Shown in pieces: positions 54,954 through 63,452 of a DNA stretch of 64,000 nucleotides (its first letter is position 1; every line of letters begins with the position of its first letter). The translations under genes were made by a program, and so were the position numbers. The DNA is from CAYRGQ01 sp964423925 (GTDB lineage Bacteria; Bacteroidota; Bacteroidia; Sphingobacteriales; Sphingobacteriaceae), in the NCBI GenBank assembly GCA_964423925.1, contig CAYRGQ010000008.1, positions 1 through 64,000 of the forward strand, in the 5' to 3' direction. Below the pieces are notes generated by a model, which was not told the origin of the DNA, did no database searches, and saw only the letters and a list, made by a program, of their open reading frames with translations.

Positions 54954-56138
54954 CTAAGCAGGGAAGCTGATCTTGCCCATGCACACGGAGGGCGAGTGGA
55001 ATAACCCTGCTGTGTTGGACGGATCGCCGGCCAAGGTTTCGTTCGCCAGTATGGCGAAAAGTACGGCTTCCTTCGCGTCGGCAGGTACGCCGAGCGCTTC
55101 GAACGGGCTAACTAGGGTGTCTCCGCAACGCTCGCGGACGCCCTGCATCAGTATGGGGTTATGTAAGCCGCCTCCGCTAACATAGATATGGGGATTTTGG
55201 ACGCCTAACTGCCGGACAGCTCGGGCAATTCCTTCGGCGGTAAAGGCATTTAGCGTCGCCATGAGGTCCGCACCGCCAATCGCATCGACACCCGTCCGCC
55301 GTTGTGCGTCATCGAGATAAGCGCGATTGAACAACTCGGGACCCGTGGTCTTCGGAAAAGGCAGCTCAAAAAACGGATGGTCCAGCAACGCTTCCAGTAA
55401 CGTGGCATCAGCGCGACCGCGCGAAGCCACTGCCCCGTCCTCGTCCATTTCCCGACCGTGTTGGTCCTGCATCACTTGGTTCATCAGCGTGTTGCCAGGA
55501 CCGATATCCGTAGCAAAGGCACCCGTTCCCGACCCGGGCAGATAGGTAAAATTGGCAATCCCACCAATGTTCAGCAATATCCGATCTTCGCCAGCGCGAG
55601 CAAACAAGAGGTAGTCGCCGTAGGCGGCCAATGGAGCGCCTTCACCGCCGGCAGCGATGTGTTTTTGGCGGAAATCAGCTACGGTAATGATTCCCGCCTG
55701 CCTGGCCACGTGATCTCCATCTCCGAGCTGGAGCGTACTGTTAGGTTGATTGACATCGCCCGTGAACGAGCGTGGCGCATGGTATACCGTTTGCCCGTGG
55801 CTGGCGATGGCGTCCACCTGGGAAGGGTCAACCCCCCATTTTTCGAGAGTTTGCCGCACGAGGGATCCGTGCAATGTGCCGATAGACGCGTTGAGCTGGG
55901 ACATACTCTGCTGATCGACGGTTCGTTTGGCGAAAACCTCGCGAACCTGCCTGCGAAACGAATCGGCATAAGGAACGGTTTCAAAGTGTTCCAACGACAA
56001 GGACGTCTGCCGCCCGCTTCCACTTATCCGGCACAAGGCAATATCGAGCCCATCCAACGAGGTGCCGGACATAAGGCCTACGATGCGGCGGGATGGCTGG
56101 CTAGCCATGCGATACAAGTCGGCGATCTGCTTATTCAT
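54954..56138 (-). CDS. anmK: Anhydro-N-acetylmuramic acid kinase
   Basis: Phosphorylates and opens 1,6-anhydro-MurNAc released by wall turnover, feeding it to MurNAc-6-phosphate. The 394-residue protein has the ATPase start GLMSGTSLDGLDIALCR, IASHGQTVYHAP, and NIGGIANFTYLPG. Convergent with the DUF2461 gene. GH20 at 27.3 kb could supply related sugars but the two genes are not linked. Confidence 0.94.
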   Translation of the reverse strand: MNKQIADLYRMASQPSRRIVGLMSGTSLDGLDIALCRISGSGRQTSLSLEHFETVPYADSFRRQVREVFAKRTVDQQSMSQLNASIGTLHGSLVRQTLEKWGVDPSQVDAIASHGQTVYHAPRSFTGDVNQPNSTLQLGDGDHVARQAGIITVADFRQKHIAAGGEGAPLAAYGDYLLFARAGEDRILLNIGGIANFTYLPGSGTGAFATDIGPGNTLMNQVMQDQHGREMDEDGAVASRGRADATLLEALLDHPFFELPFPKTTGPELFNRAYLDDAQRRTGVDAIGGADLMATLNAFTAEGIARAVRQLGVQNPHIYVSGGGLHNPILMQGVRERCGDTLVSPFEALGVPADAKEAVLFAILANETLAGDPSNTAGLFHSPSVCMGKISFPA

Positions 56139-56262
56139 GGCGTTAAATGTACGTGATATCTTTCACAATTTGGAGAAGTCGCAGCCCGGATACCCTCTGC
56201 ATGTCGGTGTGGTGAGCGGTCTCTGGGCCGCCCGCACTTTGCAAACGGCACAGGCCGAAACA

Positions 56263-56294
56263 TTTGTAAACAACACGAACATTCGCTAAATTTG
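56263..56294 (+). promoter_or_regulatory. Promoter of gcvH
   Basis: TTTG at 56263-56266, a 20-base spacer, then TAAATTTG at 56287-56294, an exact match to both Bacteroidota elements. The 5' UTR would be about 9 bases before the ATG at 56308. Confidence 0.75.
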
Positions 56295-56307
56295 GAAAAA
56301 AATATCC

Positions 56308-56685
56308 ATGAATTTCCCCACAACATTAAAGTACTCCAAGGATCACGAATGGGTTCGTGTGGAAGGCGACGAGGCAGTCATTGGCATTACCGATTTTGCA
56401 CAGCGTGAGCTAGGCGACATCGTATTTGTCGACATCGATACTGTCGGTGACGAGGTGGTTGCCAACAAGGTTTTTGGCACGATTGAGGCAGTTAAGACTG
56501 TGTCGGATTTGTTTATGCCCGTGTCAGGAACGATCCTTGAGGTTAATCCCGAAATCGACGGCGCGCCAGAGTTGGTGAACCAAGACCCCTATGGCGCCGG
56601 CTGGATCGTTCGTATCAAGCTGAACGACGCGGCTGACGTAGCCAGCCTGCTGACAGCGGAAGCCTACCAAGAGACTATCGGTTAG
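56308..56685 (+). CDS. gcvH: Glycine cleavage system H protein
   Basis: A 125-residue lipoylated shuttle that carries aminomethyl groups in glycine oxidation. The lipoyl Lys lies in the FGTIEAVKTVSDLFMPVSG motif at about residue 63; KYSKDHEWV at the start is the family signature. The other gcv genes are not nearby. It lies divergent to anmK. Confidence 0.96.
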   Translation: MNFPTTLKYSKDHEWVRVEGDEAVIGITDFAQRELGDIVFVDIDTVGDEVVANKVFGTIEAVKTVSDLFMPVSGTILEVNPEIDGAPELVNQDPYGAGWIVRIKLNDAADVASLLTAEAYQETIG

Positions 56686-56740
56686 CCAAATCTTTGCCCT
56701 CAACGATTTTGGCACTGTAATCGCTCGGAAGGTCAGGACT

Positions 56741-57118
56741 ATGAAGCATTATATTTGGGCTTTCTTGTGGGCGGTTGTGGTGTTGGTGTTGATTTCGATG
56801 CCCGGAGATAGCACCCGCGGCGTCCCACACTTCGAGGGGATGGACAAGCTGGTGCACACAGGATTCTTCTTTGTGTTCACCGTTTTGCTATACTACGGGT
56901 CAATCAAACGTAACAAAACGACCCGTCCCTCATGGGATTGCTCGTTAAAGGTGATCTTCGTGTCCCTCTTCTTTGCTGTGTTGACGGAGTTTATCCAACT
57001 CACGATATTCACCCATCGCACGGCCGAAATTTGGGATCTGTTCGCAGATGTCGTGGGCACGGGTATGGGCGTATTTGCTTATTTGGTGTTTCACCATATC
57101 AAAAGCCATGAAACGTAA
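56741..57118 (+). CDS. VanZ family membrane protein
   Basis: A 125-residue protein with about four helices. MPGDSTRGVPHFEGMDKLVHTGFFFVFTVLL is the VanZ-like start, and FAVLTEFIQLTIFTHRTAEIWDLFADVVGTGMG (read in parts) the conserved end. In VanZ itself this gives teicoplanin tolerance, but most family members have no known role. Confidence 0.88.
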   Translation: MKHYIWAFLWAVVVLVLISMPGDSTRGVPHFEGMDKLVHTGFFFVFTVLLYYGSIKRNKTTRPSWDCSLKVIFVSLFFAVLTEFIQLTIFTHRTAEIWDLFADVVGTGMGVFAYLVFHHIKSHET

Positions 57119-57230
57119 ACGAATCAGTTGGCTGCTGGCCGCACTTGTGGCCTTCGGATCCCTATCGTCCTGCGCCGTGTTCAACAAGGGGTGCCAATGT
57201 CCCTCGGTACACCGAGCTGCTAAGCGGTAA
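57108..57230 (+). CDS. Small lipoprotein
   Basis: A 40-residue peptide that starts inside the end of the VanZ gene (11-base overlap). It has a basic start, a hydrophobic stretch WLLAALVAFGSL and the lipobox LSSC, giving a short mature part with three Cys (CAVFNKGCQCPS). Overlap and clear signal make it a probable gene, but it is very short. Confidence 0.6.
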   Translation: MKRKRISWLLAALVAFGSLSSCAVFNKGCQCPSVHRAAKR

Positions 57231-57233
57231 ATA

Positions 57234-57268
57234 AAAACGGCCATTCGCGCGTAGCAAATGGCCGTTTT
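57234..57268 (+). terminator. Bidirectional intrinsic terminator
   Basis: A 12-bp stem AAAACGGCCATT / AATGGCCGTTTT with an 11-base loop. It has U- or A-rich sequence on both sides, so it can end both the VanZ transcript and the convergent fabI transcript. Confidence 0.88.
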
Positions 57269-57299
57269 ACTGTTATATGGATATCAATAAGTCGATTCA

Positions 57300-58124
57300 T
57301 TATTGTTCCTTCTCACCGAGCCAATCGATAATGGCTTGACTCACCCCCGTGAACGAGAAGCCCCCATCGTGGAACAAGTTCTGCATAGTGACCATACGCG
57401 TCAGGTCTGAGAATAGCGTGACGGTGTAATCCGCACATTGGTCGGCCGTGGCATTGCCCAGCGGGGACATTTTCTCAGCATAAGAGATAAAATCACCAAA
57501 GCCTTTCACACCCGAACCTGCGGTGGTCTGCGTGGGCGACTGGCTAATGGTATTCACCCGAACTTTTTTCTTAACTCCGTACTGGTAGCCAAAGTTGCGG
57601 GCGATGCTCTCGAGCAACGCCTTGGCATCAGCCATGTCGTTGTAGTCTGGAAATACCCGTTGGGCGGCAATATAAGTCAACGCCACCACGGACCCCCACT
57701 CGTTGAGGGCATCTTTCTTCATCGCCGTGGCCAGCACGCGGTGCAAGCTCAGGGCGGAGATATCCATCGCCTTATGGGTGAAGTCGTAGTTGTTTTCAGT
57801 ATAATGTAGCCCTTTCCGCACGTTGATGCTCATGCCGATGGAATGCAATATAAAGTCAACACCACCACCAAAATGTGCGAGCGTTTGGTCAAACAGGTTG
57901 TCGATATCTTCCGGGTTGGTCACATCGGCCGGTATCACCGGCGCATTGTTGCATTGCTCGGCCAACTGGTTGATCGTGCCCATGCGCAACGCAACGGGCG
58001 CATTCGTTAATACGATTTCAGCACCTTCGCTCACGCAACGCAGTGCGGTTTTCCAGGCGATGGACTTCTCGTCCAATGCGCCGAAGATAATTCCTTTCTT
58101 TCCTTTCAACAGGTTGTGGGACAT
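57300..58124 (-). CDS. fabI: Enoyl-ACP reductase
   Basis: NAD(P)H-dependent last step of the fatty-acid elongation cycle. The 274-residue protein from MSHNLLKGKKGIIFGAL has the FabI active-site YNDMADAK (Tyr-x6-Lys), and the divergent glycine motif GALDEKSIAWKTA. The open frame extends 18 codons further upstream, but this is not conserved-looking. With acpP and fabF it covers part of the type II pathway. Confidence 0.95.
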   Translation of the reverse strand: MSHNLLKGKKGIIFGALDEKSIAWKTALRCVSEGAEIVLTNAPVALRMGTINQLAEQCNNAPVIPADVTNPEDIDNLFDQTLAHFGGGVDFILHSIGMSINVRKGLHYTENNYDFTHKAMDISALSLHRVLATAMKKDALNEWGSVVALTYIAAQRVFPDYNDMADAKALLESIARNFGYQYGVKKKVRVNTISQSPTQTTAGSGVKGFGDFISYAEKMSPLGNATADQCADYTVTLFSDLTRMVTMQNLFHDGGFSFTGVSQAIIDWLGEKEQ

Positions 58125-58268
58125 AGTCAGGGTTTTTGTAGTCGGTCTATCACTGGCGCCGAGCCAGCAACACCGCAATTTGTAATAGTGTTTCGTGTTC
58201 TTTATTTATCGGAGCCTTACAGGCCATCCCGATGCGTGTAAAAGTACTACTTTTTTCAATATCATCGA

Positions 58269-59930
58269 CTATAGCCGTAACAACTCGGCAGCGTGGCGGA
58301 CGGCCGCATCTCCGGGGTTGGCACCACCCAGCATCTGCGCGATTTCATCAACTCGCGCCTTGTCGTCCAGTCGGGCGATCTGGGTGCGCGCTTTGTCATC
58401 GCCCGTAGCCTTGTAGACCTTAAAGTGCGTATTGCCCTTGGCTGCAATCTGCGGAAGGTGTGTAATGGCAATCACTTGCATGTGTTCGGCAAGCGCTTCC
58501 ATGGTTTCGCCCACATTAAGCGCAACCTCGCCGGATATGCCCGTGTCGATTTCATCGAAAATAATGGTAGGCAACGCCGACGAACGGGCGACGATCGATT
58601 TAATGGCCAGCATCAAGCGCGACAGCTCGCCTCCGGATGCCACTTTGCTAACCGGCTGGGGAGCCTGACCCTTATTGGCAGAAAACAAGAAGGCGACCTC
58701 ATCTCCCCCACTTGGCCGCAATAAGCCATCAGCCACGGGGTTTAGCTGGATGGCGAGGGTGGAGTCAGGCATGCCAACCGTACGGAGTATGGCCAGCACG
58801 CGATTAATGATGTCGGGTACCACCCTTTTGCGGCTATCACTAAGCTCGGCGGCGAGGGCCCGTGCCTCTTTTTCCAACGCGGCGACCTGCCTTTCCAATT
58901 GCTTGATCTCTTCCTGCCTAGTATCCGATTCCAGCAGTTTTTCCGAAAGCGTTTCGCGCAGGGCAATCAATGAGTCCACGTCGGCTAGGCGGTGCTTCTG
59001 CTGCAGGCCGTACAGTAGGCTTAACCGTTCGTTTACTGCTTCCAAGCGCTCACCATCATGCACGATCTGTTGCTCCGCCTGTGCCATGCCATCGGCCAAA
59101 TCGCGCACTTCGATCGCCACGCTCTGCAGCCGCGAGACTTGTTCCTCCAAAGAAGGCAAATAGCGGGCGGCTTGCTGAAGCTGTTGCAGGCTCGCCCGCA
59201 GTAACTGCTCTACGCTGCCATCCTGCTCTTGTAAAACGTACGTGGCGCCGAGGAGACTGCGTTTGATTTCCTCGGCATGTTCCAATTGCTTTTGTTCGTC
59301 TTCCAGAGCCTGCTGCTCACCGCGTTCAAGCCGCGCTTCTTCCAATTCGTTGAAAAGGAATTGGTGGTAGTCCGCCTCTGCACTCGCACGGTCCGCCGCT
59401 TCACGCAACGCCTGTAACCGCGCCTCTACGGTGCGCCATTCGCGATAGACGGACGCGTACCGCTGTTTGAGGGAACCGTTGTTGGATACGCTGTCCAGCA
59501 CCAGCAACTGGAAAGCCGCTGTATTGATCTGCAAGGTAGCATGTTGGGAATGGATGTCAATCAGCCTTTCGCCGAGGGCTTTTAGTACTTGAAGCGTAAC
59601 GGGGGTGTCGTTGACAAATGCCCGCGACTTGCCATCGACATTGATCTCACGACGGAGGATCGTGTCGGCCTCATAATCCAGGTCATGCTCGGCAAAGAAG
59701 CTTTTGAGATCGTACCCCGAAATGTCGAAATATCCCTCGATGATACATTTCCGGTCTTGATTGAAGAAAAAACGACCTTCTGCGCGCTGCCCCAAAATCA
59801 ACGACAATCCTCCCATGATGATGGATTTGCCCGCCCCTGTCTCGCCAGTCAGGATGTTCAACCCCTTGCCAGGCAGGATATCCGCCGAATCGATGAGGGC
59901 GTAGTTCTTAATGGACAGCCGGTTCAGCAT
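58269..59930 (-). CDS. recN: DNA repair protein RecN
   Basis: SMC-like ATPase in double-strand break repair. The 553-residue protein has Walker A in LTGETGAGKSIIMGGLSL, a long coiled coil from about 155 to 365 (EEARLERGEQQALEDEQKQLE and beyond), then the ABC signature region VASGGELSRLMLAIKS and Walker B TIIFDEIDTGISGEVA. It lies next to the PorD-like gene as in many Bacteroidota. Confidence 0.96.
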   Translation of the reverse strand: MLNRLSIKNYALIDSADILPGKGLNILTGETGAGKSIIMGGLSLILGQRAEGRFFFNQDRKCIIEGYFDISGYDLKSFFAEHDLDYEADTILRREINVDGKSRAFVNDTPVTLQVLKALGERLIDIHSQHATLQINTAAFQLLVLDSVSNNGSLKQRYASVYREWRTVEARLQALREAADRASAEADYHQFLFNELEEARLERGEQQALEDEQKQLEHAEEIKRSLLGATYVLQEQDGSVEQLLRASLQQLQQAARYLPSLEEQVSRLQSVAIEVRDLADGMAQAEQQIVHDGERLEAVNERLSLLYGLQQKHRLADVDSLIALRETLSEKLLESDTRQEEIKQLERQVAALEKEARALAAELSDSRKRVVPDIINRVLAILRTVGMPDSTLAIQLNPVADGLLRPSGGDEVAFLFSANKGQAPQPVSKVASGGELSRLMLAIKSIVARSSALPTIIFDEIDTGISGEVALNVGETMEALAEHMQVIAITHLPQIAAKGNTHFKVYKATGDDKARTQIARLDDKARVDEIAQMLGGANPGDAAVRHAAELLRL

Positions 59931-59960
59931 ATTCGTAGAAATTCTTGGATTTATGGCGCA

Positions 59961-60881
59961 TTAACGTCCGCGCAAGGACTCGTATTTGGTGGTGTTGGCC
60001 GGGTCTATCGTGACCAGGATATTGAACGCAGCGGCTTTGTCTGGTGGCGGCATGCCGCTCAACACACCGACGAGCTCATCCGATTTTGCCGTGAAAAACA
60101 CCTGATTAAGCATATTGCCCTGGGCCAATCGGTCCACCTCCTGCAAACGTGGCAGGAGACCAAGGACAGCTTTACGGGCGCCAGCCTCGTCATCAACCAT
60201 GCGGTCCAAGCCGCTAAGGTAGAAGGCATACATGAAGTCGCGCAGTGGCTGGTAACGCCGATCAAGCAGATTGTTAACTAGCCAGAATCGGTTGTTATTT
60301 CCTTCCATGGACCGCCAGCCACTGAAGCCGGTATTCTGGGCGTTGTTCACCACCGCCTGGGCTTGCCGGTAAAAAGGAGTCCCCCCGCTGGGGCTAAAGG
60401 TGTCGGCGTCCATCCCCACAATGACGTACGCATAGTACGCCAGCAGGGAGGTCAAGTTGCTCATATACTGCTGGTCCGAATAGTCCATCATCTGTCCTTC
60501 GTCGTAGCTGAAATCAAAGCTGTTGTCGGCTAAGCTCAGCACGGGGCTATTGTATGACGTGTTGTACACCGGTCGGGTAGAGATGATCTGGGCCTGGGCC
60601 GTGAAGTTGGATGAACCGTCCCACGAAGTGATCGTAATGACCAAACTGCAATCAATCCGTTCTTGGGGCGCGATTGTACGGTCGCTCCATGCGGTTCTGT
60701 TGAGAAAATCCGACATCGCTTTCTCCAGTACGTCCAGCACGCGCTTGTTTGTATTCTGCACCTGCGGCGACAGGATCTGGACGCGCGCATTCAGGTCTTG
60801 CGCGTTTGCGCTGGAGATAACTATCCCCATCCAGATAGCGACCGCAGACATAAGCCTATAAAACAGGTATCGAGTGGACAT
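59961..60881 (-). CDS. DUF4835 / PorD-like type IX secretion protein
   Basis: An exported protein of about 306 residues from the ATG at 60881 (a TTG two codons up is possible). The signal peptide is MSTRYLFYRLMSAVAIWMGIVISSANA (read in parts). The DUF4835 pattern is seen in LNARVQILSPQVQNTNKRVLDVLEKAM and in the central YYAYVIVGMDADTFSPSGG. The family is PorD, a lipoprotein-like periplasmic helper in the type IX secretion system of Porphyromonas. recN follows 31 bases after its stop, on the same strand. The -7 element ends four bases before the ATG. Confidence 0.88.
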   Translation of the reverse strand: MSTRYLFYRLMSAVAIWMGIVISSANAQDLNARVQILSPQVQNTNKRVLDVLEKAMSDFLNRTAWSDRTIAPQERIDCSLVITITSWDGSSNFTAQAQIISTRPVYNTSYNSPVLSLADNSFDFSYDEGQMMDYSDQQYMSNLTSLLAYYAYVIVGMDADTFSPSGGTPFYRQAQAVVNNAQNTGFSGWRSMEGNNNRFWLVNNLLDRRYQPLRDFMYAFYLSGLDRMVDDEAGARKAVLGLLPRLQEVDRLAQGNMLNQVFFTAKSDELVGVLSGMPPPDKAAAFNILVTIDPANTTKYESLRGR

Positions 60882-60884
60882 GTC

Positions 60885-60892
60885 CAAAGATA
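60885..60892 (-). promoter_or_regulatory. -7 element of the PorD-like gene (leaderless)
   Basis: Minus strand TATCTTTG, exact TAnnTTTG. It ends four bases before the ATG at 60881, which implies transcription at or just inside the start codon; translation might instead begin at the next in-frame ATG (60851). Confidence 0.45.
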
Positions 60893-60943
60893 ATGAATAA
60901 GCCCTTCGTGCCGAATAAATCCCGCAAAAAAATCAGGATGGTG

Positions 60944-62206
60944 CTATCTTCGTTGAAAATGCAGGTCGGCGAAATCGAGGTATCGCAGCCAATCATATTG
61001 GGTCACATCATGCTTCCCCGCACGAATATGATAGCCTATGCTGTACATCAGCGGCTCATGTAGACCCGGCATAGTTTCAGAGGACAGTCCTTCCAGCCCA
61101 TAAAGTGCGAACACAGGGCTGGCGTGGTAGGCCGCCAGGTATTCGCCCTTGGGGTCGGCCCATCGATCCTCAACCGCACTGGCCACGTAGACCGCCCGCG
61201 GTGCCATCAACGCGATCAACTGATGCTGATCAATGGGCCGCTGCTCCTCGCGTCCGTGATATTGGTCGAAGGTCTTACAAAACCACGAAGGCCGAATACT
61301 GGCTACCGTCGCCAGCCGCTCGCCATACTTACGCCTCGACAGAGCAGCGCCCCCTTCGCCAGAGTTGTTGGATATCACGACCTTAAATCGAGGATCCTGC
61401 GCTCCCGCCCAAAGTGCTGCCTTCCCGTGCCGCGAATGCCCCATGATGGCCACCTGATCGATATTAATCATGGGTTCGGTAGCGAGGAAATCGACGATAC
61501 GACTTGACCCCCAAGCCCACGCACCGATCGCCTGCCATGCGTCTGGCGCTTCGGGCGATGTTCCATATCCCGAAAAGAGTGCCATGATGCTGTGGTCCTT
61601 CATGCCGGGTACATCGGGAAAAATATCGTGGTAACACATCGTTGCAACGGCATATCCGCGGTCGATTATATCCTCAAAGGCCCAACGGCTGGCCTGGTTG
61701 CCCCGCTCCCTATCAGGGTGGCCCTCCTCGCGGACGAGCTTGAAATTGGGTGAATAGCGAATGTCAGGCTCCATCGTGGTACTGTGGTTGCCTTTATAAT
61801 TATAGCCTACAAATACGGGAACCGGCGCTACGGCGGATTTAGGCAAGTAGAGGAGCAAGTACGCCACATGTTCTCTTTCGCCGTTGCTAAACACGAACTT
61901 AATCTGTTTTCCGATTGCTTTTCCGCCCAGCGCGTCGGGGTTTTCCACAAGCAATTCGTACCGGACAGGGATAGATTCCGTGGGCGTGCGTCCGTACATT
62001 TCCCGTGCGAAAAAATCAAGCAACTCTGGCCGATGCTGTTCCCAGCCCGCCAGGCTCGTTATTCTTTCCCCGTTGGATGTAACGAGCAATTCGGGCAGTT
62101 CGTAGGGCTGCACAAGGCTTTCGTCATAATTGGTTTCCGTTTGCGCGCCGAGTTGCCCGGCGAACGAAACCCAGCCGATACAGAGGATAATGAGGAGGTG
62201 TTTCAT
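60944..62206 (-). CDS. CE15-like glucuronoyl esterase
   Basis: A 420-residue exported alpha/beta hydrolase, signal peptide MKHLLIILCIGWVSFAGQLGA. The nucleophile Ser258 is in MGHSRHGKAALWAGAQD, the SNNSGEGGAALSRRKYGE stretch carries the acidic residue, and His399 sits in RAGKHDVTQYDW. This layout matches bacterial CE15 esterases, which cut lignin-carbohydrate ester bonds on glucuronoxylan. Together with GH20 it suggests some polysaccharide use. No operon partner. Confidence 0.9.
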   Translation of the reverse strand: MKHLLIILCIGWVSFAGQLGAQTETNYDESLVQPYELPELLVTSNGERITSLAGWEQHRPELLDFFAREMYGRTPTESIPVRYELLVENPDALGGKAIGKQIKFVFSNGEREHVAYLLLYLPKSAVAPVPVFVGYNYKGNHSTTMEPDIRYSPNFKLVREEGHPDRERGNQASRWAFEDIIDRGYAVATMCYHDIFPDVPGMKDHSIMALFSGYGTSPEAPDAWQAIGAWAWGSSRIVDFLATEPMINIDQVAIMGHSRHGKAALWAGAQDPRFKVVISNNSGEGGAALSRRKYGERLATVASIRPSWFCKTFDQYHGREEQRPIDQHQLIALMAPRAVYVASAVEDRWADPKGEYLAAYHASPVFALYGLEGLSSETMPGLHEPLMYSIGYHIRAGKHDVTQYDWLRYLDFADLHFQRR

Positions 62207-62382
62207 TTTTGCATATTAGATCTATAGTCGATTCAGAAGCCTATCGGCGTAGCCAAATATAGTCAATTGCGCTACGAGATGATGACCTGACATCAAATTC
62301 TATTATTTATCTGGATTTTAATAGTTTACAATCAAAAATATAAAATATTTAATTATAGTCTATTAAAACAATGGACTTTATA

Positions 62383-62390
62383 TATATTTG
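62383..62390 (+). promoter_or_regulatory. -7 element of the cobA leader
   Basis: TATATTTG, exact TAnnTTTG, in an AT-rich stretch. Transcription would begin near 62395, seven bases before the first paired stem of the leader RNA. Confidence 0.55.
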
Positions 62391-62401
62391 TATCGTACAA
62401 A

Positions 62402-62486
62402 CCCCTATCGGCAACCACACATAAGGAAGATGCTTTTGCATCAAGGATTTAACATCCTATCCGATATGCGTCTTCCCGATAGGGGG
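62402..62486 (+). ncRNA. Structured 5' leader RNA of cobA, family not recognised
   Basis: The outer stem pairs CCCCTATCGG (62402-62411) with CCGATAGGGG (62476-62485), ten perfect base pairs. Inside, GGAAGA (from about 62425) can pair with TCTTCC (to about 62476), GATGC-TTTT-GCATC forms a hairpin at 62429-62442, and AGGAT-TTAAC-ATCCT another at 62444-62458. CCTATC at 62456-62461 can pair with GATAGG at 62478-62483, which excludes the outer stem, so two folds compete. The segment starts at the predicted 5' end and ends 36 bases before the cobA ATG. A riboswitch or other cis-RNA would fit; operator DNA with repeated CCTATC is the alternative. Confidence 0.5.
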
Positions 62487-62521
62487 AGGGTAATTTTTCA
62501 TCAACGACAACTCACCATCCA

Positions 62522-63316
62522 ATGAAAACGCAAGCGCAACGATCTGACGTCGAACCCAAGATCACGCTCGTGGGAGCCGGACCCGGCGACCCCGACTTAA
62601 TAAGCGTCAAGGGCATCAAGGTGCTAAAGGAAGCCAATGTAATTCTATACGACGCCTTGGTAGACGAGGAATTGCTACACTACGCGCCACCCGAGACGAT
62701 TAAGGTTTACGTAGGCAATCCATCAGGCGACGAGAATTTCTCGCAAGACACGATTAACCGGTTGATGGTCGACTACGCGCTCAACTTTGGCCACGTCGTC
62801 CGTTTAAAAGGCGGCGACCTCTTCGTATTCGGGCGTGGATACGAGGAACTCGACTTTGCCGCGTCATACAGCATCGAAACCGCGATCGTACCGGGTATCT
62901 CGAGCGCGATATCCGTCCCAGGCCTACAAGGCATCCCGGTGACGCATCGCGGCACGAGCGACAGCCTTTGGATTCTTTCGGCTCTTGGCAGCGACGGCAA
63001 GCTCTCCCGCGAGCTGAGCCATGCCGCGCAGAGCCAAGCGACGATCGTTGTGTTGTCGGGCTATCCGCATTTGGCAGCAATCGTCGAGGTTTTCCAGCGA
63101 CAGGGTAAAGGTGGTCTTCCTGTGGCGATCATCCAGAACGGCTCGATGGCCCACGAACGGGTTGCGGTGGGACTCGTTAACACCATCGAAGAAGTGGCCC
63201 TCGAAAAGGACATCGACAATACGGGCCCCGTGCTCCTCGTGTTCGGCCAAGCCGTCGCCCTGCATGGCGAGTTCCAAAAGATTCGTCGTTTTTTTGAATG
63301 TCCGGATTTCCTCTGA
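62522..63316 (+). CDS. cobA: Uroporphyrinogen-III C-methyltransferase (SUMT)
   Basis: Methylates uroporphyrinogen III at C2 and C7 to precorrin-2, the entry to siroheme and cobalamin. The 264-residue protein has the SUMT signatures LVGAGPGDPDLISVKGIK and VVRLKGGDLFVFGRGYEE, and GIPVTHRGTSD near the centre. With no cob or cys genes adjacent, siroheme supply for sulfite or nitrite reduction is the likely use. A structured leader lies upstream and a clean terminator downstream. It competes with the hem operon for the same precursor. Confidence 0.95.
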   Translation: MKTQAQRSDVEPKITLVGAGPGDPDLISVKGIKVLKEANVILYDALVDEELLHYAPPETIKVYVGNPSGDENFSQDTINRLMVDYALNFGHVVRLKGGDLFVFGRGYEELDFAASYSIETAIVPGISSAISVPGLQGIPVTHRGTSDSLWILSALGSDGKLSRELSHAAQSQATIVVLSGYPHLAAIVEVFQRQGKGGLPVAIIQNGSMAHERVAVGLVNTIEEVALEKDIDNTGPVLLVFGQAVALHGEFQKIRRFFECPDFL

Positions 63317-63363
63317 TTGCAATCATGCGAAATTTGTCTGCATAAGTTTATAATAGATTTTGA

Positions 63364-63389
63364 AAAAGCTCCGCTCATCGGGAGCTTTT
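63364..63389 (+). terminator. Intrinsic terminator of cobA
   Basis: A 9-bp stem AAAAGCTCC / GGAGCTTTT with an eight-base loop, followed by a U-rich tract (CTATTTCC). Confidence 0.85.
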
Positions 63390-63423
63390 CTATTTCCCCG
63401 TCTTGCCAATTGGAATATTCCTG

Positions 63424-63431
63424 TATTTTTG
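63424..63431 (+). promoter_or_regulatory. -7 element of trmB
   Basis: TATTTTTG, exact TAnnTTTG, about 21 bases before the trmB ATG; a CTTG lies about 18 bases upstream. Confidence 0.5.
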
Positions 63432-63452
63432 CCCGTTGTAAAACTTTTTAGG

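Noticed and set aside
59589..60281. 230-codon forward frame across recN and the PorD-like gene
   Set aside because: Antisense shadow; both overlapped genes are well supported.
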